Of a stretch of DNA of 64,000 nt, positions 1-9,086 are shown piece after piece. A program made the translations under genes and the position numbers. The stretch comes from Kocuria palustris (GTDB lineage Bacteria; Actinomycetota; Actinomycetes; Actinomycetales; Micrococcaceae). Position 1 is the first letter of the stretch. Every line of letters starts with the position of its first letter. The DNA is taken from the NCBI RefSeq assembly GCF_016907795.1, contig NZ_JAFBCR010000001.1, forward strand, positions 372,001 to 436,000, in the 5' to 3' direction. Below the pieces are notes generated by a model, which worked only from the letters and a program-made list of their open reading frames with translations, was not told the origin of the DNA and did no database searches.

Positions 1-1007
1 TCCCGCAGATCATCGATATTCGCCTTGAACGCCAACCCCAGCGCCGCCACCACAGGCCTCTGGCGACCAGCCAGCGCCTCACGCACCTTGCCGATCACCC
101 ACCGCGGCTTCCCATCATTGACCTCACGCGCCGTGCGGATCAGATTCGAGTTCTCCCGATCCGAAGACACGATGAACCACGGATCCACCGCAATGCAGTG
201 CCCACCCACACCCGGACCCGGCTGCAGGATGTTCACCCGCGGATGATGATTGGCAAGCTCGATCAGCTCCCACACATCGATCCCCAGCTTGTCCGAGATC
301 AACGACAGCTCATTCGCGAAAGCGATGTTCACATCACGGAACGAGTTCTCCGTCAGCTTCGCCATCTCCGCCGTGACATCATCCGTGACCAGCAGCTCAC
401 CCTCACAGAACGTGGCATACACAGCCTTGCCCCGAGCGGCCGCCTCCGCAGTCATGCCCCCGATGATCCGGTCATTCGTGACCAGCTCCTCCATCGCACG
501 CCCGGGCAGGATCCGCTCCGGGCAGTACGCCATATGGATCAGCTTCTTACCGCCCTGGGCCGCCTCCTCCGGATCCACCGTCAGATCCGGCCGAGCCTCC
601 GTCAGCACCCGACCAAGCAGACGCGTGGTCTGCGGCGGCGAGGTCGACTCCAGGATCACCAGCTCATCACCCTCAAGCAGCGGAGCAATGCTGCGACCAG
701 CAGCCTCGATATACGAGGTATCCCCCACATAGTCATCCTTGAACGGCGTCGGCACCGCGATCACGAACGCATCACCATGCTGCATCTCCGTCGAAGCCGT
801 CAGCTGACCGGAGTCCACCGCACGCTTGAGCTCCTCCTCCAGGCCCGGCTCCACGATCGTGACCTCACCACGAGCCACCCGCTCCACCACAGACTCATTC
901 ACATCCACGCCCTTGACCCGCACACCGCTGTTCGCCAGCGTCACCGCGGTCGGCAGGCCGATATAGCCCAACCCCACGAACACGACAGTCTGCTCGGTCT
1001 CACTCAT
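1..1007 (-). CDS. wecC: UDP-N-acetyl-D-mannosamine dehydrogenase WecC, copy 1 (3' end cut by window edge)
   Basis: NAD-dependent oxidation of UDP-ManNAc to UDP-ManNAcA, a cytoplasmic step supplying uronic acid for an envelope polymer. The translated part matches residues 1-335 of the complete copy at 17200-18462, including the N-terminal GLGYIGLP dinucleotide-binding motif and the GPGVGGHC motif with the catalytic cysteine. By eye the two copies differ at ten positions over about 1023 bases; two change residues (Phe to Tyr in KDD[F/Y]VGD, Glu to Asp in V[E/D]SGQ). ATG 1007 is preferred over GTG 1013 because AAGGA lies about 9 bases upstream of it. The C-terminal ~85 residues are outside the window, so intactness cannot be judged. 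It is divergent from wecB. Confidence 0.93.
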   Translation of the reverse strand, partial: MSETEQTVVFVGLGYIGLPTAVTLANSGVRVKGVDVNESVVERVARGEVTIVEPGLEEELKRAVDSGQLTASTEMQHGDAFVIAVPTPFKDDYVGDTSYIEAAGRSIAPLLEGDELVILESTSPPQTTRLLGRVLTEARPDLTVDPEEAAQGGKKLIHMAYCPERILPGRAMEELVTNDRIIGGMTAEAAARGKAVYATFCEGELLVTDDVTAEMAKLTENSFRDVNIAFANELSLISDKLGIDVWELIELANHHPRVNILQPGPGVGGHCIAVDPWFIVSSDRENSNLIRTAREVNDGKPRWVIGKVREALAGRQRPVVAALGLAFKANIDDLR

Positions 1008-1023
1008 GTGCACTCATCCTTGA
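1..1023. repeat. Direct repeat, left copy (wecC duplication)
   Basis: This segment is nearly identical (ten mismatches counted by eye) to 17456-18478 in the same orientation. Identity stops abruptly about 15 bases upstream of the wecC start, within the bases after TTGAT. Its left end lies outside the window. The 17.5 kb between the copies contains wecB and most of the polymer-decorating genes. Confidence 0.93.
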
Positions 1024-1606
1024 TCTCCGCCTCAGCGGTCGCTCCACGATGACCTCACCCGTCAGCAAGATGTGGACTGCTCTGGGCGCGCGGCCGGCGC
1101 ACATCCTATGTGCAGACGAGGGCGGGGCTTCGGAATTTCGCGCCCACCCTACAGTTCCAACGACTCCACGAGCCGCACCGGACTCGGACTCGCGGCAGGG
1201 GCACTGCGTGTACCGCGACGCGGCACTCCCCCGAGCGTTCCCGCACGCCATCCACACTCTGGAGCCGACCCCGATGCCCACTGCCACGCCCACCCCTCGA
1301 CCCGCGGGCGGCCGGCGAGCAGTCACCTGAAGCGGGTCCCTCGGGACGCTGGAGCATGATCGCCCACAGCGCCAGCCTTCAGCCGCAGGACAATCGCTCC
1401 GAGAAGCAAGGAGCCGTCCCCTCAAGGCACTCAAGGCTGCGGTGGGGCTCCTGCGCGTGATCGCCGCGCACAAGCACGGGCTCTTCCAGCTCGGGCCTGA
1501 GCACTTCCGCGTCGACACCCTGCGTCACGACCCAATAATGGGGACAGCTGTGTGAGAATCTGCTGAGGATTGCCTGTCCGCCCGCCGATGAGTGAAAGAG
1601 TCACCG
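1024..1606. other. Intergenic region between divergent wecC copy 1 and wecB
   Basis: About 580 bases with no convincing complete gene. It must hold the divergent promoters for wecC copy 1 and wecB, but no clear -35/-10 pair was identified. Near its right end (about 1382-1555, plus strand) a reading frame without start codon ends at TGA 1553-1555 and translates to a protein-like string including GLFQLGPEHFRVDTLRHDP; this may be the remnant of a gene 3' end. Its family is not recognised. Confidence 0.4.
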
Positions 1607-2770
1607 ATGCCGCTGACCGTGATGCCGATCTACGGAACCCGCCCGGAGGCCATCAAGATGGCCCCGATCGTGAAGGCCCTGCAGGACTCCGACGAGTTCC
1701 AGTGCGTGGTGACCGTGACCGGCCAGCACCGCGAGATGCTCGATCAGGTCAACGAGATCTTCGACATCACCCCGGATCACGACCTCAACATCATCCGCCC
1801 CCGCCAAACCCTCAACGGCGTGCTCACCCGCACCGTCGAAGGCCTGGATACGATCTTCGAGCACAACGCCCCCGACGCCGTCGTCGTCCAGGGCGACACC
1901 ACCACCTCCACCGCCGGTGCGATCGCCGCGTTCTACCGCGGCATCCCCGTGATCCACGCCGAGGCCGGACTGCGCTCCTTCGACCTGTTCTCCCCCTTCC
2001 CGGAGGAGGCCAACCGCAAGATGACCTCCCAGATCGCCTCCCTGCACCTGGCCCCGACCGACATCTCCCGGCGCAACCTGATGGCCGAGTCCATCAACGG
2101 CGACGACATCGTGGTCACCGGCAACACCGTGATCGACGCCCTGCACCACACCGTGGCCCGCGAACTGCCCTTCACCGACCCCGCCCTGGAGGACCTGGCC
2201 GCCTCCGGACGCCGCGTCCTGCTGGTCACCACCCACCGCCGCGAGAACCAGGGCGATGCCATGCGCGGCGTGGGCCGCGCCCTGGCACGCATCGCAGCCG
2301 ATGAGCCCGATCTGACCATCGTGCTGCCGGCCCACCGCAACCCCGTGGTCCGCGAAGCCGTGCTACCGGCCCTGGAAGGCCTGGACAACGTCCTGGTCAC
2401 CGAACCCCTGGCCTACGGCGAGTTCACCCGCATGCTCGCCGTGGCAGACGTCGTCCTCACCGACTCCGGCGGAGTCCAGGAAGAGGCCCCGTCGCTGGGC
2501 AAGCCCGTGCTCGTGATGCGCGAGAACACCGAACGCCCCGAAGCCGTCACCGCCGGCACCGTCAAGCTCATCGGCACCGACGAGGAGCGCATCGTCGAAG
2601 AGGTCTCCACCCTGCTGCACAACCCGGCCATCTACACCTCCATGGCCAACGCCGTGAACCCCTACGGCGACGGCCGCGCCGCCGAACGCACCGTAGCCGC
2701 CATCGCCCACATGTTCGGTCTCGGTGAGCGCCTGCCCGACTTCAACCCGGAGGCGAAGCCGGTCGGCTGA
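1607..2770 (+). CDS. wecB: UDP-N-acetylglucosamine 2-epimerase, non-hydrolysing
   Basis: Converts UDP-GlcNAc to UDP-ManNAc in the cytoplasm, the substrate of WecC. Family motifs are clear: GTRPEAIKMAP at the N-terminus, HRREN near residue 210 and DSGGVQEEAP near residue 286. The 387-residue length is normal for the family. ATG 1607 is chosen because AAAGAG precedes it at about 6 bases; an in-frame GTG at 1592 would add five residues but has no ribosome binding site. Together with wecC it gives the complete two-step route to UDP-ManNAcA. Codon use is the high-GC type of the chromosome, unlike the AT-richer genes that follow. Confidence 0.95.
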   Translation: MPLTVMPIYGTRPEAIKMAPIVKALQDSDEFQCVVTVTGQHREMLDQVNEIFDITPDHDLNIIRPRQTLNGVLTRTVEGLDTIFEHNAPDAVVVQGDTTTSTAGAIAAFYRGIPVIHAEAGLRSFDLFSPFPEEANRKMTSQIASLHLAPTDISRRNLMAESINGDDIVVTGNTVIDALHHTVARELPFTDPALEDLAASGRRVLLVTTHRRENQGDAMRGVGRALARIAADEPDLTIVLPAHRNPVVREAVLPALEGLDNVLVTEPLAYGEFTRMLAVADVVLTDSGGVQEEAPSLGKPVLVMRENTERPEAVTAGTVKLIGTDEERIVEEVSTLLHNPAIYTSMANAVNPYGDGRAAERTVAAIAHMFGLGERLPDFNPEAKPVG

Positions 2771-2890
2771 CCCTCGGAACCGGACCTGGCCAGCCTCTCA
2801 GCTGCCATTCATGTTCGAGCGTCTCCCGCTCAGACGTGGCCACATAGAGCCCCGCCCCTTCTGCCCACCAAATTCGAGGAGTCCCGTAGG

Positions 2891-5692
2891 ATGACCATCC
2901 TTTCCCCGTATCCCCGAGGGTTTCTCATGAGCAAAGCGACTGCAGAAGTCCAAGGGCCCTCTGATTGGAAATCGATCGTCCTCGGCGGCAGCGGCTGGGT
3001 ATTCACCCATGAACCGAGCTTGCTCCCGCGTCTAGAGCAGTCTTCCGATGGCCAGGACTGGGTGCTCATCCACGGGCTCTATCTGCCGACGCGGTCAACT
3101 GACCGTCTCGATGACGTGGCGGCCACTGCTCTGGCCGCCTCCATGCAAGGAGACCAGGAGTTCTGGGAGCTTCTCGACAGCGTCGGCGGACGCTACACAG
3201 TGGTGCGGTGCCGGTCCGGACGTGTCGAGGTGTACCACGACGCGATCGGAGCGCGGTCTGTCTACTATTCGGAGTCTGAAGATCTCATTTCGAGCCACGC
3301 GTTTCTCATACAAGAGACGGCCGCTCACCCTGCGCGCAGTCCCGAAGAGGGTAGTCAGGGATTCATCACAGGGTGGGACAGGACACCTTTCATAGGGATC
3401 AGCGCATTGCTGCCGAACCATTCACTGCACCCTGCGAGCTGGTCGGTTGTCCGTTACTTTCCGCGAACCGATAATCGCTACGTCACATGGACGCATCAAG
3501 AACGCCTGGCCGAATTCATCCGGATCTGGAACCGACAGCTGGAGCACATCAAAGTGGAGTCAGGATCCGTCATCCTTTCGATCACAGGTGGAGCCGACAG
3601 TCGAACAACCCTCGCCCTGTCGCGTGATCACCTCGAAGACTTCAGAACATTCACCTACACACGACGCCCGTCCCGCTCCCGATCCTCGGCGTCACTGGCT
3701 CTGGACAAGACCATCGTCGACAAGCTGAAAAGCACTGTTGAAATTCCGAATCACCGCTACTTCATGATCGAGGACGAAGATTCGACCGTCCCTGATTCCA
3801 TAAGATCGCTCCTGGCAAAGAACTCCATCGGCAATCACGGCAGCTGGCTCATCCCGCATTACCTGAAAGCATTTCCAGAAGAAGGCTGCACCCACCTTCG
3901 CGGATTCGGCTACGAGATCGGGCGTGCGTACTGGATTCCCAAGTCAGAATCTAATTCGCTCGCTGGGCTCTGGGCCCTGCACAGAAGTCGCCTGAATCGG
4001 CGCAGCACACCGGAGAGCCCAGAGAGTCAGCGCAGGAATTTCGATGAAGGTATCCACAAGTGGGATTATCGCCAAGAAATGCACGGATACAACATCTACG
4101 ACATCTATTACTGGGAAGCCCGAGTTGGGCGCTGGGGCGCTGAAGTCCTCAATGAAACGGATGTCGCGTTCCAGACGGTCGTACCCATCAACACCCGAGA
4201 ACTGCTCGAGATCACTCTGTCCTATCCGCTGGAAAAGCGTCGCCAGGGGTTCCTTTTCTCCGAGCTGATCAATGAGAGCACCCCGATCCTGAACTTCCTG
4301 GGCAAGAACGATGAGCGAAACCTCTATGAGATCGAACGCGACGCCCATCTGCAGGCCGAAGCCGAGGCTCGCAATCCGACATTCGGGAGGCCACTGATGC
4401 TGCCCGAGGCTCTCGTGACGGAAACTTTCGGAAGGCCCGGGCCCACTCGCCCCTCTCCGGACGGTGAGCTCCTGGTCCAGCAGGAGGACTTCCGCCCCGG
4501 CACGAGAACGCATCTCGAGTTCCCGCCCCAGGGAGTACCGGGAGGCCTGCGCTTCACCGTCAACACACGCTACAAGGCACCTACAGGCCGAGGTCGCTGG
4601 AACTACCAGATCCGCGTCGACGGCACCGTGCTGGCCAGCTGGGATGGTGCGATCTGGAACGATCCGGTCCATATCCACGTATCGAATCTTCCTGCTGGAG
4701 CAAATGTCTCCGTGACCGCTCAACCGATCAGGGACATGAGCGCCTACAAGTCGTGGTCGGGGGCCACGCGCGCCTGGATCACAGAACTGGAGTTCCGCGA
4801 GGATGAGCCGGAGGGCGACGTCTCGGTCGGATTAGATGCACCGCACGCGCACATCTACGATTTGGGACGGCCGGACAAGCTCCAGCTCAGCGATCTTCCT
4901 TCGCTGAATCCGGACGACCTCATCGCGGAACTTCCGATCCGCGTGGACGTGGAGTTCACCGCAGGCACGCTGCCGCTTCTGGTGGTGCGTCGAGAGAATG
5001 CTGACCGCGTCGTGATCATGTCCAATGGCGCGGTCGACACGAGCCGCACGAAGGGAACTCCTGTGTTCCAGCGATCCTCGTGGTGGATGGACATCCCCGC
5101 TCATCAGATCTATATCTGCGACCCGGGCACGGTCGGACCCGCGGCGCTGAGCCTGGCCTGGGGGCAGATCTCTTCGCGGCTCTGGGCCGTTCCGGCGATG
5201 TCCGAGGCCGTTCAGCACATCGCCCGGGTACTCGGCACGGGCGCCCCGGCGGACCGGACCTACTTCGGATCATCAGCCGGGGGGTTCCTGTCGATCGCTA
5301 TGACCGCCCTCGATCCCGGCTCCTCGGCCATCGTCAACAACGCACAGATCGACTGGACTCGGTGGATGGCCGGCGGCGTCAGCGAACTGAGGAACTCCCG
5401 GTTCGACGGCATGCTTCCCGCCCAGCTGCAGGCGGAACTCCCCACCAGGACCAACGTCCTGAATCTACTGACTCAGCAGAAGCAGGCTCCAGTCATCGAC
5501 TACTGGGTCAACACGGCCTCTCCGCACGACCGAGAGGTCGATCTTCCCGTCGTCCAGGCATTTATCGACTCAGGCTCGCCATCGGCTGCGCACATCCGCA
5601 TCCACACGTATGAAGATCCACACGCCGGACACAATCCCATGGACCGGGCTGCCACCGTGGATCTAATCCGAAGCGCACGCCATGACGGATAA
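2891..5692 (+). CDS. Asparagine-synthetase-like PP-loop protein fused to an alpha/beta-hydrolase-type domain
   Basis: A 933-residue multidomain protein. The N-terminal part (about 75-150; GGRYTVVR, YHDAIGARSVYYS) resembles the class II glutamine amidotransferase fold of asparagine synthetases, but no cysteine follows the start, so glutaminase activity is doubtful. Residues ~231-238 (SITGGADSRT) are a PP-loop ATP-pyrophosphatase motif as in AsnB. A beta-rich linker (~540-640) follows, then a C-terminal region with a GSSAGG nucleophile elbow near residue 794 and a late histidine in AGHNPMD near residue 912. Activation and transfer of an amine or acyl group to a sugar acid is inference. ATG 2891 has GAGGAG about 10 bases upstream; ATG 2927 (preceded by GAGGG) is also possible. 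The next gene begins 52 bases after the stop. The sequence is visibly less GC-rich than the housekeeping flanks. Confidence 0.75.
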   Translation: MTILSPYPRGFLMSKATAEVQGPSDWKSIVLGGSGWVFTHEPSLLPRLEQSSDGQDWVLIHGLYLPTRSTDRLDDVAATALAASMQGDQEFWELLDSVGGRYTVVRCRSGRVEVYHDAIGARSVYYSESEDLISSHAFLIQETAAHPARSPEEGSQGFITGWDRTPFIGISALLPNHSLHPASWSVVRYFPRTDNRYVTWTHQERLAEFIRIWNRQLEHIKVESGSVILSITGGADSRTTLALSRDHLEDFRTFTYTRRPSRSRSSASLALDKTIVDKLKSTVEIPNHRYFMIEDEDSTVPDSIRSLLAKNSIGNHGSWLIPHYLKAFPEEGCTHLRGFGYEIGRAYWIPKSESNSLAGLWALHRSRLNRRSTPESPESQRRNFDEGIHKWDYRQEMHGYNIYDIYYWEARVGRWGAEVLNETDVAFQTVVPINTRELLEITLSYPLEKRRQGFLFSELINESTPILNFLGKNDERNLYEIERDAHLQAEAEARNPTFGRPLMLPEALVTETFGRPGPTRPSPDGELLVQQEDFRPGTRTHLEFPPQGVPGGLRFTVNTRYKAPTGRGRWNYQIRVDGTVLASWDGAIWNDPVHIHVSNLPAGANVSVTAQPIRDMSAYKSWSGATRAWITELEFREDEPEGDVSVGLDAPHAHIYDLGRPDKLQLSDLPSLNPDDLIAELPIRVDVEFTAGTLPLLVVRRENADRVVIMSNGAVDTSRTKGTPVFQRSSWWMDIPAHQIYICDPGTVGPAALSLAWGQISSRLWAVPAMSEAVQHIARVLGTGAPADRTYFGSSAGGFLSIAMTALDPGSSAIVNNAQIDWTRWMAGGVSELRNSRFDGMLPAQLQAELPTRTNVLNLLTQQKQAPVIDYWVNTASPHDREVDLPVVQAFIDSGSPSAAHIRIHTYEDPHAGHNPMDRAATVDLIRSARHDG

Positions 5693-5744
5693 CCGTCTGA
5701 CCACGGCCGCCAGCACCCATCGAACACCAGTACTCAGGAAGAAC

Positions 5745-7949
5745 ATGTCACCGACAGCAAACCTCGATGCCCCGGATGTCTCAATCATCGTTCCGTTCCG
5801 CAACCGTGAGACCCGACGGCTGGACCGTGCGATCAAATCTCTGTGGGGCGCAGGCGAGGGGCTGAACGTCGAAGTGATCGTGTCCGATTTCGGAAGTGAC
5901 GACGCTCTGGGGGTGGCTGGACTGTGTGCTCGCCACGGCGTCCGCCACATCTACACCGAATCCCACCGGTGGAGCCGGGCAGAGTGCTTAAACCGAGGGA
6001 TCGATGCCGCCCGAGGTCGCCTCATCGTGGCCGATGACGCCGATATGATCTGGGCACCAGGTTCCCTGACGAAGCATGCAGAGAGGATGCTCGCCAGTCC
6101 GCATCACATTCTGAATTACCAGGTCTGGGACCTGCCAGTATCCTTGACGGACGAGCTGCTGAGCCACGCTGATTTCACCTGGGAGTACCTGCGTGGGCAG
6201 GCGACCTCACATTCCCGATGGGGACACGGACTCCTCCTGATGCCAGCAGAGGCGGTGCGACGGGTTCGCGGCTATGACGAGCGGATGCACACCTATGGGG
6301 TGGAGGATCTCGATCTCACCCAGCGCCTCCGTCGGATGGGGTACAGCCAGCACTGGGCCGGCCATGCGGCGGATGAGATCTTCCACATCTGGCATCCGAC
6401 CTCGAGCAAGCTCGCCAAGACAGATCCTGTCCTGAAGCCGATCGTCGACAAGAACCGCAGCTACTATCGCTCGGATTCCAGCATCATCCGCAATCTCACC
6501 ACCGGAAAGAGGCCCAGTCCCGAGACGGGAGCGTCGCCGCTGGTGACCGTGGCAATCAGCACCTGCAATCGGGCTCCCTTCCTGCGCGAGGCGATCCGCT
6601 CGGTTCAGATGCAGACCTTCCAGGACTTCGAGATCGTGATCGTGGACGACGGGTCGACAGACGAGACTCGCAGTGTGGTCGCGGCCTTCGCCGACCCTCG
6701 GATCATATACATCCACCAGGAGTCGGCGGGCATCTCCGCGGCTCGGAATCTCGCCCTCGAGAATTCACGCGGATACTACACAGCGGTCCTCGACGATGAT
6801 GACCTGATGATCCGGGATCGACTGGAGATCCAGCTTCGCCAGATGACGAAGGGAATTCAAGGCGTCGTCGGGAACTTCGTGAACTTCGAGCACAGCACAG
6901 GAGCTTTGCGGACCTGGGCTGATCATGATCCCACTCTCGATGGTGCGTATGAGACCGGAGGATTCGCCGGTCACCCAACTTGGTTGATCGAGACCAATAT
7001 CTTGCGGTCATTGCGCTACGACGAGACGCTCGCCAGCGCCGTCGACAACAGCATGGCGCTGCGAGCCTTGCGGTCCGGTGTCGTCTTCGCGCACTGCAAT
7101 CAGGTCGTCACCGTGCGCCGCATGCACAGCGAGCAGGTCACCTCTGTGGGTGGGCAGGGGCAGAAGACCGGGGCCGCGCTGATGCACAGCTGGCTGACGA
7201 GCTCCGTCGAACTCTCCGACCGCGAGGGGTACCTTAAAGAGCACCGCGTCCCCAAGACGAACTCGCGCAGTGGCGGCCTTGAGGAGGTACGGATCCTCTC
7301 CAGCTTCCCGGACCACTTGGTCACCCGGGACGTTCGAGTGTCGACTTCCGATCCGTCGCTCGCGGCTCAACTCTCGAATGCAGACTGGGCCGCGGACAAA
7401 CTCATCGTCTCGCGCAATGGTCTCGTGCACTCCGCCACGGCCGACATCGCCGATGCATCGCAATCGATGATCGCCGGTCTCGCCCTCGAGGGATTCGCTG
7501 TGGAGGTCACTGCAGCCTCGAGACGTCCGATTTCGAGTTCGGATGAGCCAGCAAGCGTCCTCTCCCTCGAGCAGACGCTGACCGATGAGACCACCGACTC
7601 AGAAGCCATTCTCGAATCCGACAGAGAGCGCCTCGACAGCCTCCTGAAGACAGCGCGAGCCGATACCCTCTCATCCTTGTCGCCGTCCCAGGTGCTGGTC
7701 GAGGAGCGCTTCTCCGTGCCTTCGGACGAAGCTGGTGGAGATGAGACGGCCATCCACTGGCGCTTCCTCTCGGGCGCAGCGCAAGCCGCTGTCGATCATC
7801 ACATCGTGGAGGTCTCCGACCTGTGGCCCGTGCTCCTCGCGAGGACGGGACCGTACACGGTCGAATCGGCTAACGGCCCAGTGAGCCCAGAGCTGATCTC
7901 CAGGATCGTCAGATCCGGCATCGAGACACGAAAGGAGAATGCGTCTTGA
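5745..7949 (+). CDS. Tandem-domain family 2 glycosyltransferase
   Basis: About 734 residues with two GT-A domains. The first (about 8-240) has VSIIVPFRNRE, an acidic VADDADMIW and the GT2-type YGVEDLDLTQRLRR acceptor region. The second (about 260-480) has VTVAISTCNRAPFLREA, VDDGSTDE and VLDDDD. The last 230 residues lack a recognised domain. There are no membrane segments, so it would act on lipid-linked or soluble acceptors at the cytoplasmic face. ATG 5745 is preferred because AGGA precedes it by five bases; an upstream in-frame ATG at 5682, overlapping the previous stop, lacks such a site. The stop overlaps the next gene (TTGA), so the two are translationally coupled. Confidence 0.85.
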   Translation: MSPTANLDAPDVSIIVPFRNRETRRLDRAIKSLWGAGEGLNVEVIVSDFGSDDALGVAGLCARHGVRHIYTESHRWSRAECLNRGIDAARGRLIVADDADMIWAPGSLTKHAERMLASPHHILNYQVWDLPVSLTDELLSHADFTWEYLRGQATSHSRWGHGLLLMPAEAVRRVRGYDERMHTYGVEDLDLTQRLRRMGYSQHWAGHAADEIFHIWHPTSSKLAKTDPVLKPIVDKNRSYYRSDSSIIRNLTTGKRPSPETGASPLVTVAISTCNRAPFLREAIRSVQMQTFQDFEIVIVDDGSTDETRSVVAAFADPRIIYIHQESAGISAARNLALENSRGYYTAVLDDDDLMIRDRLEIQLRQMTKGIQGVVGNFVNFEHSTGALRTWADHDPTLDGAYETGGFAGHPTWLIETNILRSLRYDETLASAVDNSMALRALRSGVVFAHCNQVVTVRRMHSEQVTSVGGQGQKTGAALMHSWLTSSVELSDREGYLKEHRVPKTNSRSGGLEEVRILSSFPDHLVTRDVRVSTSDPSLAAQLSNADWAADKLIVSRNGLVHSATADIADASQSMIAGLALEGFAVEVTAASRRPISSSDEPASVLSLEQTLTDETTDSEAILESDRERLDSLLKTARADTLSSLSPSQVLVEERFSVPSDEAGGDETAIHWRFLSGAAQAAVDHHIVEVSDLWPVLLARTGPYTVESANGPVSPELISRIVRSGIETRKENAS

Positions 7950-8560
7950 TCATCACTGCACGGCACGACGAGGCGGGTCTGCACTTCCTCGCCGGGGAGC
8001 CAGAAGAATATGACGCACAACCGCGATACTCAGGGCTCGTGCTCACACACTGGCCCCAGGAGACGTCTGAGAGCCGGATGGCACTGGCGAAGATCCTGGC
8101 GTTCTGGTTCGAGGCATCCACGCGCGTGCGGACTGCACCTGATTCGCTTCACCCCGCAACGGCAGAGCTTGTCGAGCGAACCCGCGAGTACTGGGTGCCT
8201 AGCATCCACGTCCAGTACGCGGCCCGTAACATACCCACGGGAGGCCTCACGGTGGATCTCCGCCGATCACACGAACCGGAACACGACGGCGGTGATGTCA
8301 GTCTGGTCGTTCATCCCACGGGCGATTTCACCGGTCACTATGCGACCCTCCGGGAACACCACATCGGATCGAACAGCTTCTTGTTCGACGATCTGGCTCC
8401 AGCGCACGGATCCCTCATGGACTTGGCCACGGCGCTAATCTTCGGCGATGATCTTAAAATGGGCCGGCTGTTGATGACGAGGCCATCTGGCGATTCAATT
8501 ATAGTCGCAGCGCTGCCAGACATGTTGCGCAGCGTCGGCATCAGATTGGAGTGGAGCTGA
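7946..8560 (+). CDS. Hypothetical protein of the polysaccharide locus (TTG start)
   Basis: A 204-residue protein with no recognised domain, no signal peptide and no membrane segment. The start is TTG 7946, overlapping the preceding stop by four bases (TTGA), with a strong AAAGGAG eight bases upstream; no alternative ATG or GTG gives a better-supported start. The stop overlaps the ATG of the next gene (TGATG). Mixed beta/alpha composition, with a His-rich stretch (LREHHIGSN) in the C-terminal third. Its place between a glycosyltransferase and another orphan suggests a structural or accessory role in polymer assembly, which is only inference. Confidence 0.7.
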   Translation: MIITARHDEAGLHFLAGEPEEYDAQPRYSGLVLTHWPQETSESRMALAKILAFWFEASTRVRTAPDSLHPATAELVERTREYWVPSIHVQYAARNIPTGGLTVDLRRSHEPEHDGGDVSLVVHPTGDFTGHYATLREHHIGSNSFLFDDLAPAHGSLMDLATALIFGDDLKMGRLLMTRPSGDSIIVAALPDMLRSVGIRLEWS

Positions 8561-8979
8561 TGGCCCACACCCATGCAGTCACAGTCACCGAGGATCAGGC
8601 AGTTCGATTCACCTTCGAGATCGACGTGCCACGCACGCGATTCACGCTGAGCCTTATGGGTCTGGACCCAGCGATGGCCGCCAAGGCCTATGTTGTAACA
8701 ATCGAGAACACGGATCTTGAGCATCAGAAGCGGAGCTGGTCCTGGTCTGCAGGCCTCGGACGGCGATACTCATACGTCCCGCAATCCAATACACCACTGC
8801 ACGCTCTTCCGACCATTCGCTTCAAGGAGCCGGTGAGATCGTTGACCGTCACTGTTGCAGACTTCAGCAAGAACCCGAGCATCCGCATCGTCGAGCAACC
8901 CTTCGTGCTCGCACTCCGGTCAGCTGATAGAAATCGCCCTAGTGAAATGCTCACCTACAGGACTGAAACCGGAATCTGA
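8560..8979 (+). CDS. Hypothetical beta-rich protein of the polysaccharide locus
   Basis: A 139-residue protein, unrecognised. Alternating hydrophobic strands (AVRFTFEIDV, RFTLSLMGL, KAYVVTIENT, VRSLTVTVADFS) suggest a beta-sandwich, perhaps carbohydrate-binding. No signal peptide or membrane segment is visible. ATG 8560 overlaps the previous stop by one base and has GGAG just upstream; an in-frame GTG 8551 would add three residues. It is the last gene of the plus-strand block and is followed by a hairpin at 9006-9042. Confidence 0.68.
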   Translation: MAHTHAVTVTEDQAVRFTFEIDVPRTRFTLSLMGLDPAMAAKAYVVTIENTDLEHQKRSWSWSAGLGRRYSYVPQSNTPLHALPTIRFKEPVRSLTVTVADFSKNPSIRIVEQPFVLALRSADRNRPSEMLTYRTETGI

Positions 8980-9005
8980 CCACTGCCCGCTGGCGAAGCC
9001 GAGCT

Positions 9006-9042
9006 GGACTCCCGTGCGGCCCCCAGGCCCGCACGGGAGTCC
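9006..9042. terminator. Hairpin between convergent gene blocks
   Basis: Perfect 14-base arms (GGACTCCCGTGCGG at 9006-9019, its complement at 9029-9042) with a 9-base loop. No long T-run follows, which is common for high-GC terminators. It sits between the convergent stops at 8979 and 9087 and could serve both strands. Confidence 0.8.
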
Positions 9043-9086
9043 CCGGGCCGATCTCCCGCCCGCAGGAGGCCTAGATTATTCTTAGT

